Both the position numbers and the translations under genes were made by a program. Shown here in pieces: positions 12,981 to 27,473 of a DNA stretch of 64,000 bases (position 1 is the stretch's first letter; each line of letters begins with the position of its first letter). A model generated the notes under the pieces. The model was not told the origin of the DNA. It searched no databases and saw only the letters and a program-made list of their open reading frames with translations. This DNA comes from Punica granatum (lineage: Eukaryota; Streptophyta; Magnoliopsida; Myrtales; Lythraceae), in the NCBI RefSeq assembly GCF_007655135.1, contig NC_045132.1, forward strand, positions 7,750,001 to 7,814,000. Reading direction: 5' to 3'.

Positions 12981-13786
12981 TGCCCTTATAATATTTAAAA
13001 ATTACTTTTCTAACCTTATTTCCTGTGTAATATACAACTATCTATATATATATATAGGTATCTCCTATAATAGATTTACCTTTCTATGCCTATGATATTA
13101 CAACATTTACCTTTATGATCATATTAATTATCCTATAATCAATTATATATATATATGTGTGTGGTGTGTGTTCTAATATGATTTGAAGATCTCATCTCTT
13201 AAGTAGAGATTCAATTTTCATGACCAAAAGTGTCTTTTCCCCCATCAAGAAATGGACCTAGGATTGAGTTTTTTTCAATTAAGTGCCTATAAAGAAAAAA
13301 CTCTTTTGGTCTTTAATCTTTGACCTTTTTTTGTCATTTTGGTCCTAAAACATTTTCTTTTTTTGCTTCTCTTGTTCTCGACCTTTCACGTTGCTCATAT
13401 AGTTACATTTTCAGTTAACTTTGCTAACGTGAGCGTTAAAAATTTAAATATATATCAAAATATAACAAATATTTAAGGGAAAAAAAGAATGAGGGCAACC
13501 CGGTGGCCACCCACTTCGACCGCGGTCTCCCGATTTCCCTCCTTGCTCCTCTCGTTGGTTCGGTTGTTCGGTTAAGTCGGGTTCCGTTCGGATTGAACCG
13601 ATTGGAATCCCTCAACCCGACCCCAATCGGGTCTCGTCGTCTTCTTCCCCTCGTTAAACCCTGACATCCCCCAAGTCGCTGCCCCCCTTAAACCCTACTT
13701 AGAGCTATTGTTTTGATGACGAATTGAACCCTAGAGCTGTAATTTCAGCTGTTTTGACGGAGAGAAGATTGAAGAAGACGGAAAAA
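12981..13786 (+). promoter_or_regulatory. NOL6 upstream region and 5' leader
   Basis: AT-rich sequence to about 13490, then a GC-richer block (13490-13786) leading into the NOL6 start. The GC-rich block is the probable 5' leader. A longer open frame begins upstream at 13724 but with TTG. No TATA box was assigned with confidence. Confidence 0.45.
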
Positions 13787-14143
13787 ATGGAGCTTGATGC
13801 GTTAATGGACCCAATGGACATGAAGGTGAATGAGCTGCTCGAGGAGGTCCAGGTCGACTACTCTCCCTCCTTCACGAAGCTCGTCGACGACACCGTTTCC
13901 GCCATCCGAGACGCCCTTGGCAAAATCCCAGATGACTTGCAGGTTCGCTTTCTTCTTCAATATTCTTCTTCCGCTATTCCGCTGTTAATTGCGTGGAGGC
14001 CGGCTCCGGTAGGATTTCCCAAATTGAATTTAGATTAATAACTGAAATACAAGAGATGGAGGAAAGAGAAGGAAGAATCAGATGAACTAATATAGTAGTG
14101 GAAGCAAAATTCTTTTATCCTAAAACACACCAATTTTTAAGCT

Positions 14144-14191
<48 letters not shown>

Positions 14192-17100
14192 TTCTTCTGC
14201 TGTATGGTTCCAAGGAAGTGAAAGTATCGATTCTGGATTGCAGGCATCGCAGACAATGATATAGAAAATGAGAAAAAAAAAATTCTTTAGCTGCAATTGC
14301 AAATGTATTCTCCAATGATGTCTTGGTATACTAAATAGAACAGCTGACCATTGCCTCACAAACTGCATGTTCCATGTCTGGAATTTAGTGAAACAATAGG
14401 ACTCCATATAATTTACCTTAGCGGAGCCAAGGAAAGGGTATGTATTGGTTTGATCATGTTTTTAATCTTAGCTGAGCCAAGCACCAGAAGCTCAGTAAAC
14501 TTTTTCTTTTCTTTTTCTTTTTTTGTATTATATTCCGTTTTTCTGGTAAAATGTGCCAATTCTCATTGATTGCCATTTCTTAATGCGATGTAAATTGGGC
14601 AGGTTACTGCAGAGTTGGCTCCGGGCTTTGTGAGGGACATTGGGGCGGACAAAGTTGAGTTCAAGTTTAAGAAACCTCAGTCTTTGCAAATTGGTGGGAG
14701 TTATGCCATACAAGGGATTGCAAAGCCTAATGTAAATGTGGACCTTATGTTACGTATGCCAAAGGTATGAAAGCAGTGAATAGTCTCTTGTACTTTCTCT
14801 TAGGTCTTGCCATTAATATCATCATAGAGAGCCACGCTTACTTTAGAAGACAATAGTCGTAGATGTGCTCATTCAACATCATTTAGACAAAGAGTTATAT
14901 TAGATGTATAAGTAACTGCTGACATTGCCAAATCAATTTTTTGTCAGGACTGCTTTCTCAAGACGGATTATTTGGACTACCGGTATTTTGCCAAGAGATG
15001 CTTGTATATCTGTGTAATCAAGAAGTACCTGAAATTGTCACAACTATTTAGTAACGTTGAATGGTCTGCCTTACAAAATGAGGCCCGAAAACCTATATTA
15101 GTTGTCTATCCAGGTATATTTTTCCATATATGTATACATATTCTGCTTTACATTTAAGTTAGCAATTCTCTGGAATTGACTGTTTGATGAGGACATGCTA
15201 ATTGAAGTTGTGATTTATATTTTTGGGTATGCAGCCGTTAAGCTGGCTGAAGTTCCTGGTTTTTCTGTGAGAATTATTCCTACAGCTACATCCGTGTTTG
15301 ACAGTTCCAAGTTGAACCTGAAGCGCAATAACGTCCGGTCTCTTTGTGAAGGTTGGATTTTTCTGAAGAGTCATCTTGTTAACAGTTTCATATGACATTG
15401 TCTATCAATACTTCGACATGGTGGTACATTAACTGTATAGAATATTCTTAATGTCTTTGTAGAGGGCATTTTCCAAGCATCACCTCGTTACAATAGTAGC
15501 ATACTTGAAGATATGTTCATGGAGGAGAATGTAGAATTTGTGAATAGAACTTTTCGTGAATGGAAGAGCTTGAGAGATGCGCTAATTTTGCTTAAGGTAC
15601 AATCAGAGTTCTGATGGACTTAATTTTGGTGGAATTTTAGTATGGCTGCTTGACAAAAATAAGTTACTTTCATTTATGCAGGCGTGGGCTCGTCAGAGAA
15701 GTTCCTTGTACATGCACGATAGTCTAAATGGATTTCTAATCTCTATAATTTTATCATACTTGGCCAATCATGAAAAGATTAACAAATCAATGAAGGCCAT
15801 GCAGATTTTTCGTGTTACTCTTGTCTTCATTGGTATGCTTGCTCCTACTACTATTTCCAGTTACCTGCATTGTTTGTCCAGCTGGATTTTTCATGGAAAA
15901 TGGTGATAGAGAGCTGATTGGTGCTGATTAATTTTATTTATCTATAGAACTGTTAGGAAACATTAGTAGTTGTGGCATATACAAGAGGACTATATTCAAT
16001 ATCTAAAAGAGATAAAAGGATTGACGAAGGGGCTGCAGCTCTTACGTCTTCCAATTTTTTGAGTAAATCCGTTGCTTGAACGTGTTGGAGCAACCCATTA
16101 AGACCAACAGACCCGTCAAAGTTTCATAGACAATCATGAAGTTTGTGATCTTTTGGATTTTTGTGGAGGAACTGTAAATGAAAAAAGTATGGGACTTGAC
16201 TCGAACTGGTCGTTTTCTTTTCTTTTTCCTCCCAAACAATGTGATGCTATAGGCAAACAAGTTTTGAAAATTATAGTGGAGTTCAGAAGGAAAACCTACC
16301 CTTTTATAATGCAATAAAAATTTCTTAGTGGTCCATGTACAACTTTATGTGATGATGTACCTCTGTTAATCATAATGTGGACTGGTAAAGCATAACTGAA
16401 GTATGAAATTTCTTGTCTTTATAGCTCTTATGTTATCAATCATAACAATCAGCAATTACTTTCTTTCGCTATTATTTGCATAGGATATTTGCTGAAAAAA
16501 AGAAAAACAAAATGAAAAGGAAAAAGTTTTGGAAAATTTTATTAGTGATTGATCAATTCATCTTGAAACTAGCTATTACACTGACTTTACCCAGTTTCAA
16601 CTTTCATAGAAAGATAAAATGATTTTGTTATGTTGAAATATTTCCTCTATATTGTTGCTATAGTTATGTTCATTATAAAATTATAAATATAGAACTTTTC
16701 TTTCAGGAAATTCTACTAGGCAATTGATGACGTAAAAGCTAATATATTGGGACCATATTTTCGCAAAAAGCGAACTAATATTATCCAAAAATACGATCCT
16801 ATAAATAAAATTACCTTGAAGCATATAAATTGATTCTGTTATCTTGTTAATTATTTTATTCAATTATGTAAGTAGTTTAATAAAATCCAACTAACTTCTT
16901 ACATATTTGCGGTGTAGTCAACTAAAAAAAAAACCTGCAGTGAAGCATAGGCATTTGATATTTGTATAATCTAATACCATAGTATTTATTTGACGATGAT
17001 AACATTCTTTCTGTTTTTCTCTTCACCCTCCCCTTACAGCTACCTCAAAATTGTGGAAACGTGGGCTTTACTTTCAAGCACTTGGGGAGAACGGTATCCC

Positions 17101-20100
17101 GAAGGAGGTAAGGCATGTCGAAGGAGGACAAGTGCCTCTCTTTCAATTGCGTAGGGCATTTCTTTCCCAGATGAAAACCAGAACTTTACCCATATAGTTT
17201 GGGATGATGTTATGACTGTTTGATAATGGCCAACCTGTAGTCCTGTCATACACTCATGCCTTGATTGTTTGCACTTCTTTTGGGGCAAAATTGCAGAAAA
17301 CTTTCTGCTGAATAAGGGAATTCTTTGACCAAAAGCTCATGCTATGCTATCAAAATTGTGCTATACTGGTGACATATTCTCAGAATTGTTGCTTAGTGTA
17401 TATACTATTCATTCTGTGTATTGTTGATGCAGGAAAGGACACAAATTGTGGATCTTTTCCCGGTAGTGATTTGCAATGCATCTGCTCCGTTTAATATAGC
17501 TTTTCGTGTATCGGAGAATGGATTTCTGGAGGTAATAATATCTCGATAACTGTGACACCAGGTTTATATGCCTGGTAGGAGAGAATTGATTCCTTTCTTA
17601 TTTTTACAGTACCAACCTTTTGAAAGTAATGGTTTTTCGTGAACATTTCAGCTTCAAGAGGAGACTGCTTTGACTCTTACATGCATGGAGAAGTGCAGAG
17701 ATGGTGGTTTTGAGGAATATCTTATGATGAAGTTGGATTACCCTGCTAAGTTTGATCTTTGCATAAGGTAAAATATGATATAATGTATTCACCCAAAACA
17801 TAAATGATATAATATTTTCAACTTTTCCATTGCAATGTAGACACTGTTATATGCAGTGACATGCTTTGCCAACAGGAACTGTTTATTGAGCTTGTTAATC
17901 AAGAAATGATTGCAGATTATATGACCGTATGTATCTCAGTTACTACACAGAAAGAATCAGTGTCTCATTTTATTCACATGCTTCTTTTAGAAAATCCCAG
18001 ACCTTTTCTCATCAAAATTAGTACTTATTGTCGACTTGGGAGAACACATTTCAGGTTGTTGGTTCGTAATCGCACTTGTCATTTGATTGCAAAGGCATTA
18101 TCTGTCTCCCAATAATGGTTTAGTTACTATTAAAGGTTAGTTCACGGGTAAGAGTTAGTTAAAAAAGAAATATATCTGTTTAAATATAGAGTGTAGACTG
18201 CAATCTCATTATATTGGCATGATGACAGAGTGCATATGCTAGGTGGGACTTCCATGGCCCATCTATTTACTAGTAGATGGAATTTATACAAAATGGCTTG
18301 GGCATGAATATGTTGTGCACCATTAGTACTCTTCTAAATCACTTGCTCTTTCTTCCTAGACATATCTTTGACATGTTTCTTATGTAGGCTTAATTTGAGG
18401 GGACACAAGGAGGTTTATGCATCAGGAGTTTGCTTAGACAGTGAATGTTGGAGAATGTACGAAGAGAAAGTTCATGAGGTTCTACGCCATGGACTGGGGG
18501 ACAGAGCAAAAATGATTCGTGTTACCTGGAGAAATACCCTGCTGGAATACAGTATAGAAAATGTAATGAATTAATGGTATTATTTAAACGCTCTCTGCAG
18601 AAAATTTTCTAAATGCATAGTTTATGAAACTGGCCCAGATTGCTTGATGAACCCTAAGCCAGTCTAATCTGGGAGTGGATCCCTGTGTGGTCTGCGTCTT
18701 GGAAAAGTGGGATATAAATGGGAACCCACCATTAGGTTCTTACTGACAAACAATCATCCCCTTAAACTGGATTCTTTGAGCTTGTTTTATATGATTTCCA
18801 ATACCTCAAATTTAGTGAATTGATACCTAAGTTTTTTATGATGTTTTTGTATAATTTTTGCAACCTGGCTAGACCCTATGAACATACATCTAAACCTGCG
18901 AAACCAGGAATCTGAAGCTCCATTTGTCTAGCTATGGAAACTATGGAACCAAACAGTGGCACTATTTTGTTGTATACAATTATTGAAGGGCTCCTTTCCT
19001 ATGATTCTAGGGTCTATCCACACTTGGTGCGGAGCCATTATTTGTTGGAGTTTCATTGAATTCGGTGGAAAAAGCCTTTAGGGTGGTTGATATTGGTCCA
19101 CATGCTGAAAACAAAGAGGAGGTAAGTACATGTTCTTTTGATGTCCAACATTAATGTATCTTTGCATGAGTTTGTAGCTGACATTTTATATATCTTTAGG
19201 CTCTCAAATTCCGAACATTCTGGGGTGAGAAGGCTGAGTTGCGAAGATTCAAAGATGGGACAATTGCAGAGAGCACAGGTAAGGGAAAAGGATTTTGCGT
19301 CTTTGATATTAGCTTCTGAGGCATGGATATAGAAACAAGATTTCGGGTCTGTTTTTTGAGGAAACTGGATAAAGTGAAACCCATAGAACCAGTTGATTCT
19401 TATTGGGATGGGTAGGTTTACGCTTTACACCAGTGTTTTTTTTTTTTTGGGGGTGAGTGGGCAGAACTTGCTTTTAATCAGTGTCATTCCTTGAATTAAG
19501 TGTAAATTTTAATGACATTATGATACCTTATACATTAATTATTCTTAATATGTTCTTACATGTTTTTAAGTGTGTTGAACCCATTAACACATGGCTTGGT
19601 TGGTTTTTCGTGCTATGAAAACTATGCCCATAAATTCTCTTGCATATAATGTGAAATTCCTCCTCTTCTTTTTTTTTTTTTCTCCCTGCTGCTTGGAAGT
19701 TCTTTTGTAGATGATCCTGATATATTGCTTTTCCTCTTTTACAGTGTGGGAAAGTGAACCATGGACAAGACATCTCATTGTAAAAAGGATCACTGAATAT
19801 GTACTTTCTCGGCATCTCTCTCTCTCGAAAGATGATATAATACCATTTATGGATCAACTGGATTTTGCACTGCTTTATGGAGTTCAAGGTAATCTTATCT
19901 GAATTTCAACTGGTGTGGTTTGCGTCATATCTTCTTTTTACAAAGTTTATAATACTTGGATGATTTGTTTCAGATCCGATTTCATATTCTGGAACTTTAA
20001 CGCAAGCATTCGAAATTTTATCCAAGCGCTTGCGTAATATTGAAGATATACCTTTGAAGGTATCCAGTGTGCAGCCTCTAAATTCAGGTATGGACTCCCC

Positions 20101-23100
20101 ACTTGGAAAGGAATTACGTATCAATATTTATAATAACTTTTTCCCCTTATATTTTTGTGTCTGCTAGATTAGTAACTTATATTCATTTTCATGCTTAAAA
20201 TATTATGAAATTCTGTGTTCCTATCTAAATACTTATTTCTTATTTGCTGCTCTATGGTTGCTTCTTTGTTCCTGGTGCTAGCTGTGGTAGGACTATTCTG
20301 TTCTTTATTTGGTTCAGTCATTTATTTTGCAATATGTTGTAATTTGTTATTGCAGAGAGACAGGGTTGCCCCTAATTCCTTGCATTAATCATAAATATGT
20401 TGCTCCTGATTCTCTGATGATGCCTTCTATTCGTAATAATATATTTACAATAGTTCTCATATTTTGTTAAGATTTGTACGAGAAATTCTCAAATTAGTGG
20501 GAGATTGGATGGGGAAAAAGTCACTTATATGCACTTGTAATTTGCAATTGGATGTAGTGCTCTGAAGTTGATCATCAAAGTCACATTAGTTTTTTCAGCT
20601 TACTTATATGTGAGTACTCATTCAAATCTAAATTCTTTTAGATGGTCAAATGATGATCAATAATGTGTACAAATCCCCCAAAATCTGTGTTTTACTAGTT
20701 TCGATGCAAATCTTAGATTTCTTTGATGTTTCCTTTGAAATGAAATGCTTTATATGCCATGTAATATCTGTTAGATACCCTTCTTTTTCTTGTAAACATA
20801 AAATCTTCATTCCTATGTCAACTCACTGAAGTATAATGTAGCATTCTATAGCTGGTTCATAACTCATTGAAATTTTTTTCATACATGTATTTTTTCCTGC
20901 CTTGCACTTTCTGAAGTTTTTCTAGGCTTACTCCTTGCATGTGTTTAGCTACATTACTTTATTTGTGCTTGCAATCCCAGCATTCAGGTTCACTTCTGCC
21001 TCTCCTCCCGAACCTCATCCACTGATTATTGAGAACGGCAAGCTTCCAAGGAAGTTAAAGCTTGTTCCCTCCTACATTCAGCCGCTAGAGGTTATGATTC
21101 AGGTATCTGTCAAATTTTTTTTATTGATTATCTTTGCATAAATGTTTACAATGAGTCGTAGTTTATTATGTTCTTACTCAATAGTGAACTATTGGTTCGA
21201 CTAGTTGGAAGGTTCTGGGAACTGGCCAATGGATGACGTAGCAATTGAGAAAACGAAAACTGCTTTTCTTCTTCAAATTGGGGAGAGGTAGGTCAATCTG
21301 ATTTTTATCTGCGAATTATGTTTGTCATCTTGATTCTTTGTGATTAACTTTTCTGAGGGCAACTGTTTTATTCTGTGTTGTAAAAGAGTTATTATTACCC
21401 ATCAGCAAAATCATGGGGATTTGAAACAATAAGGGTCTTTCCAGTAATAACCTCAAATTGCCCTTCGTTGGGGGGGGGGCGAAGAAGAAAATAATTTGTT
21501 TGGCTAATGTTCTTTATACCAAAAAAATTGGTTTTAGAAAGATGTTTGGAAGCAATTTCTAACTGCACCCTAAATTTCTTACATCCAAAATTGCAGCCTC
21601 CAAAATAACTATGGGATGACGTGCATTGCGACGGAAGAAGATGTAGATATTTTAGTGTCTGGATTTGCTTTTCGTCTTAAAATTTTGCATGAAAAGGGGC
21701 TGAGCTTGTTGAACCGCGAAGGTCAGTTTTCTCCTTCCATGATATGACTTTATTTTCAATTGTTACGACTATCAAAGTCTAATGATGACGATTTTTGAAA
21801 ATTGCGAATTGGCAGTAGCAGGTAATCAAGCGAAGAAGATTTCATCTACAGACAAGGCACTTTTCATTCGCGGCCAGCATGCTAGTATGATTAATGGCTT
21901 GCTACAACGTCAGCCCATTTACGGGCCTATTGTTAGGTATGATTTAAGAATTTTTTAGATTTTTATATACAGTCCATTATTAGATAGATCTTCTATTGAT
22001 ATTCATATAAGTGGTTTCAACGTTGTTTTCCAAGTAAATCTGATTTGTGGCCTCTTGTCATTTTATTCACGCTGAAGACTTGCAAAAAGATGGTTTGCCT
22101 CGCATCTCTTTTCAGCTTGCCTTGTAGAAGAGGCAGTTGAGCTGTTGGTGGCTTATCTCTTTTTGAAGCCATTCCCATTTTCTGCTCCCTGCTCACGGAT
22201 CACTGGCTTCTTGAGGTTGAGTTTCCTCGTGACTTTTCACCATTTAATATTTCTTGGCCAATTATTAGAGTTACAATGGGAGTATGAAATAAATAGATGT
22301 ATTTTTTATATATATGTGAAGAACGTTTACTTTGATATCTAAAGTAGTATCTTAGAATTGGAAGTTACTAGATAAATAATGCTCTCCAATAATATAGATT
22401 TAGATGTATACGTTGTATAAGCTCATGCCTCAACTTGCATGCCTGCTGACAAATAAATTGTATTTGGTTTCCATAGAGACCAAACTTATGACTGTTATCT
22501 AAATTTTTTCCATTGTGAAAGTGATTCTTCTTCAAGCATATATTTCTATTAAATTGATGCGCAATGTTTCGTGTCTTCTTGTTGGAGAATAGGTTCCTAA
22601 GACTACTAGCCGACTACAACTGGATGTTCTCTCCATTGATTGTTGACATAAATAATGACTTGACACAAGAAGATGAGAAAGAAATAAATGTGAGTTGTGA
22701 AGTTGAGCAACTAATACATGCAGTGAATTCAGTTTGTCGCCAGACTTTATTCGTCTCTCCCCTCTCCGTTGTTATGAACTACCATTCTACTTTCCAGGAG
22801 AAATTCTTCCTAAGCAGAAGAGTCTATGAGGAGAATCCACAGGCTGTGGAACCCGCAATGTTTATAGCTACTGTATATGACAAGGCATCAGAAGCTTGGA
22901 CTGGATCATCTCCTAATTCTGCGGTAAGTCATACCCAACAATATAATGTTAATATTGTTTCCGAACATTGGACAAGAAAACAATTTGTTTAGGCTGATTT
23001 ATGAGATAGGTGATCTGATGCTGAAGTAATAATGTTGATGTCCATATTGTGACTCTGTTGCTCTTGTTTGGGTGATCATTCTTTTAGCATTGCCTATGCT

Positions 23101-24667
23101 GTGGTATCATCTCAAAATCATAGTTATCAGCTTGAACTGAATGGCCTGCCATGAATCAGGGGTGGGTGGGCACAGCAAAGTAAAAAAGAGCGGACTCTGA
23201 GCTGGGATTAATCGGTTTTTTATTTTTTTGTGTTAGGTTCATAGGGACAGACTAGTCTATTTTTGGGCTTGACATTAGAAAATCAACTCGCATTGGATTT
23301 AGGATTCAATGTGGTTTCGTGCACTATTTAAAGTACTCCCAGTCTCAATGGCCGAAACAAGCATAAAGAACCAAACTGGAGAAGACCTTTTCTCTAGGTT
23401 GGTATATTGAGGCTAGTATGATTCTTGTCTGGAGTAAAACCAAACCTGACCGAGCAATACACAACCCCATTGCAAATAGGACTGAATGACTGTCCATTTG
23501 CATGGGCTATTTAAGAATATTTTCATCCCTCAGATCTAGTGCTTTCGGCCTATTGACTGGCTAAATGATGTGGTGATTGTGAAAAGGATCTAAAGAGGAT
23601 GGCGGCCTATGCAAGAAGCAGCGCAAACCTGTTGTCAAAGCTTGTATTGCAGGAGCAGCATGATGATTACAGATGGGAGGTGAGCAGGACTCATTTGCTT
23701 GGAAATTTGAGTCTTCCATTCTCTCTGTGATGCTATAATGTGAAGATTTACCGTTTGGCTTGCAGTGTCTTTTCAGGACTCCTTTGAACAACTACGATGC
23801 TGTGATCCTTCTTCATCGGGATCGGTTACCTTACCCCCAACGCCTGCTCTTTCCATCTGAACTCCACCAAGGTATGTATTTTGCAATTCCAACTAGACCT
23901 CTATGTGGAACTCAATAATAAGAATTAATCAAATCTCATAGTAGATGAATGTATAGTGCATGTGAGAATGTAAAGTAATATGTAGAAGAAGTCATTTGAT
24001 ATTTAAATTGATCATATAATTTAGTCATTTAGAAAAGTTATATTCTCATATCAACAAGACATAGATATGCTGAGGGGAATGCTGCAGTTGTTTTAACGCT
24101 AAGGGGAAGTCTCCTTTTCCGGGACAGGTAGACACGTTGCTCAGGGGAATGCTAGCAAGGCCTTTCACCCCTTCCTTCAACCATTGGACTTGAAGGGGAG
24201 CTTGGAGGAAATCAAGAACCAGGTTATGGTGGACTTTGATCCCCTGAGGTGCTTTCTGCGAGATCTGGAGGTAAGTTCCATTCAAAATATGAATGCGATG
24301 TTATATTTCATAAGATATTGATGTGCACTGTTTTCCGGCAAATATCGCAGAGAGACTTCCATGATATGTTCAAGATGTGGTATGATTCTTTGGGAGGCGA
24401 CGCAATTGGGCTCACTTGGCAGAAAGCTTCTTCAAAGGTAACCTCTGGTTATCAAATTTTCTTTTTCTCCTGATATCAGTCTTACACATATCATCATTTC
24501 ATTTCAACCAAAATCCTTTGTATCGTTGCTTCTTTCAGAAACGGGGGCGACAAGAGGAGGATGAGGGAATTAAAGCACCAGTCGATCTGCTCAAGACTGT
24601 TGGTGAGCTCGGGAAGGGCCTTGTGAGGAGCGTATATTTTCTCAAGGCACCAAGGCTCATGAATTAG
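13787..24667 (+). CDS. NOL6: Nucleolar protein 6 (Nrap family), pre-rRNA processing factor
   Basis: Twenty-six exons join in frame to 1053 aa, the length I recall for the Arabidopsis homologue: 13787-13942, 14603-14764, 14948-15113, 15235-15351, 15463-15596, 15682-15832, 17040-17107, 17433-17531, 17652-17767, 18388-18562, 19011-19121, 19200-19278, 19745-19888, 19974-20087, 20981-21102, 21205-21287, 21597-21721, 21816-21936, 22078-22215, 22593-22689, 22798-22923, 23587-23679, 23766-23871, 24128-24270, 24351-24437, 24539-24667. The start ATG sits in a strong context (AAAAAATGG). Nrap landmarks include GSYA near residue 90, GDRAK, KFRTFWGEKAELRRFKDG, STDKALFIR, DKASEAW and GGDAIGLTW. The family is part of the nucleolar small-subunit processome (UtpC with Utp22/Rrp7); its nucleotidyltransferase-like folds are thought to be inactive. 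Exon 22's acceptor has a weak pyrimidine tract and could also be 23596. Intron 20 is in frame. Confidence 0.95.
14145..14191. repeat. Poly-C tract of 47 bases in NOL6 intron 1
   Basis: An uninterrupted run of 47 C on the + strand (G on the - strand), 203 bp after exon 1 of NOL6. Very long C/G homopolymers are rare in plant DNA. The Gly-rich open frames on the - strand here (14115-14407) come from this tract and are not genes. Confidence 0.95.
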
Positions 24668-27400
24668 AATGTCTTTGATATCTCAAACCTTTTCGAGCCA
24701 AATCCGGGCTGACTAACAGCTTTTGTGCTGTATTGGCTGCTCGCATCGTTTCCCTGCTGCACGGTGTTCGAGACGGTCGAGTGAGATGGGAAAATCTAAC
24801 TTGTACTTTCTGCGGTTTTGTTCTTCCAATTTTGTTTTACGTGTAAATTTACTTCGAGTCAAGTTTTATTTAGCATAAAATGTAACACTGACGAAAGCAA
24901 GTGCGATGCAATTTTCCTGTAAGCATTCACTTGCAAGACTTAGCAAAAAGGGGGCTGTGTCATTGTGTTGTGAGCTTGTGGTCTGCTTAGGTGAATTTCA
25001 ATTAATCCAATGGTTATATGCAATTGTCACGGTTGTGTCGATACTCCACTTAATTGCTACAGGGAACTGAACTCTTGGTGAGATACTGTTATAGCCGATG
25101 TACGGATTGTCGATGCTGGTCCTAAACACACCGTCGAAGAGAACATATGTGTATCTTCTATGTAAGAGTCGACTCGGGCATGAGGATGACGTGTTGGTTA
25201 AAATCTCAAGTTCTCATCACTGTCTAACCTTTATATAATCACATGTTCTTACTTCATGCTGATTAAGCACTCGCATCTCTTGCGAAGGTAGCCTTTGCAA
25301 TTAATTAATTAGGCATTACCAATTAATTATCACAAAGGTAATCTTTGCTACTAAGGTGTTCGTCAGACAGATCAATTTCTTTATTTTCGGGTCACTTGAT
25401 ATTAAACAATGAAATTATTAGTATAAAATTGAACCTTCAAAATAATTTATCTATCATATATACTTTCATATCTATCTATGTATAAATATATCAACGTTCA
25501 TTTTTACCTTTTTTAGTAAAATGATAAATATTAATTAAAATTCAAAGTAAGTACATCTAAATAAATTGCTAATTGTAAAGTAAAAAATGTATGTTTGTTT
25601 TTAGATATTCAATGAGGATTCTGTAAACGCGGAGTTTATGATTAACTTGCTAAAAAATTATCAATATGTAACTTTTTGCTGGTATAAATTTACATAAAGT
25701 GCAAGTCAAAATTTTAAATTTATAAATTCTTTCTCGATTTCATAATAAAAATAAAACACTGGCTTTTTAAAACTAATTTGGAATTAGTTGAGGAAAAACC
25801 TAATATAAGCTAGAATGTTTATTATAGAAGAAATTCCCGGTACATCATGTATATGCCCTTCAAATATGAAAGATTACTAAAAATTGTAGGCATATAGAAA
25901 AATTGAATTTAACTTTTAAGAAATAGGTTGGTACTTCAGAAAAATAGTACATGATTTTAATCTAAGAATGATTAAACAAGTATATAAAAATAAAATACTT
26001 TCTAAGTTATTTTAGGACTTCTATAAACATCGGGATACTAAAATTTTTAAATATTTAGTACTTTGCTTTAGATGCTTAAAACTTTAAAAGTATATTTAAA
26101 GAATATAATAACATTCATTATTAAACGTAGTTGGGTACTGAAATTAAAAAATATGCATTATATCTCGTTTAAACATTAGTACATCTCAAGTACGTTGAAA
26201 TACTAAAAGTACTAAATACGTTGAAACTTGAACAATTAAAATTTTTAATTATTCAGAAATTGTTTCAGACTTTTAGTACTTTATAAGTACGGTGAAATAC
26301 TTACTTAAGAATACTAACATGGGTTGGTTCGAAATTCATGCCACGATACATACCCAAAAAAATTATTTACCTTACAATTCAACACAATTTGTTTTAGTAT
26401 TTAGTTGGTATTTAAAATAATGAAATTTTCAAATATTTAGGACTGAGTTCAGACATATTGCTCTGTTTGGATTCATAGTCGAATTTTAAAATCTTACTTT
26501 AACTTAATTCTATCCACAACAAAACAAAATTCTATTCACAACAAAATAAAATAACTCATATAAAGTCAAAGGGTGGGTCCCATTTATACAACTCTTTTTT
26601 AAAATCAAAATCACATAACTCATACAAAGTCAAAGAATGGGCCTCATACATAACCATTTATACACTCTTTTTCAAAATCAAAATATAATTTTAAAATATT
26701 ACTTACAAATCAAACGCAGGTATTTTGCATGTCCATATAAACACTAAGGTTGATAAGTAGAAATATTAAATTAATTTAATTTCAGTACTCCGTTTTTTTT
26801 CTTTTGTAATATTTTCCCTAAATTTTAGTACTTCGTTAAGTACTTAATAAAATACTAAAATATTTAAATACTAGTTATTTAGCCTGCGTCTTCGGCAGCC
26901 ATTTAGAATTATAGTAGATCCAAAGATAGACTAAGAAATTGCATATGCTTTTACCATGTTAGGTTTTTAAATAATTAAAGACATGCATTGGGATTTGATC
27001 CTACAACTATATCGTGTTGTATATTTGTCAAATGTATTTGCACTGGTAATTCAAAATTTATCAAGAACTTCAGGAATTACAAACTAATAGAAGAGATAGA
27101 AAGGGAATAAAAGTGAAATAATGCCCCTGAGATGTACTCTCTAATAATTAGCAAGAATGCACATGCAATTACGTTAATTGATCCATTAAGATTACAATAA
27201 AAAACATCAAAAAAAAATTCTGAAAATTCTTTTAGCCTCGCGACTTTGTGTAGGGAATCTCTTTAGTTTGCAAACAAATTGAGACAATTCACAAAATCCA
27301 CATTATACAAATATTTCATATTCAGTCATATACTTAATTCAAATACAACAAACTCCTCACATGGTCATTAAGATTAAAGCTTCACTCACAATACTAACTT
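24668..27400. other. NOL6 3' flank and AT-rich intergenic DNA
   Basis: About the first 350 bp look like the NOL6 3' UTR and flank. From 25380 the sequence is very AT-rich, with the word 'agtact' and its variants recurring (25980-26330 and 26760-26870), probably an old degenerate repeat. No gene is supported. Confidence 0.5.
26461..26720. repeat. Possible MITE with imperfect inverted ends
   Basis: The left end (ctgtttggattcatagtcga) and the inverted right end (cctgcgtttgatttgtaagt) are related, and both run into AATTTTAAAAT. Inside, the 'ataactcata..aaagtcaaag' phrase occurs twice (26551 and 26616). The target duplication is not clear. Confidence 0.4.
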
Positions 27401-27473
27401 GAAGTGCAACGTCGCAACCATCATTTCCTCAAGACTGTCTCTAAATTAATCGTATACCAATTTTTTTTTCTTG

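Noticed and set aside
13724..13786. Upstream extension of NOL6 by 21 codons
   Set aside because: That frame opens with TTG. The ATG at 13787 has a strong context and matches the family N-terminus and length.
14115..14407. Poly-Gly open frames on the - strand
   Set aside because: They are made by the 47-C tract in a NOL6 intron.
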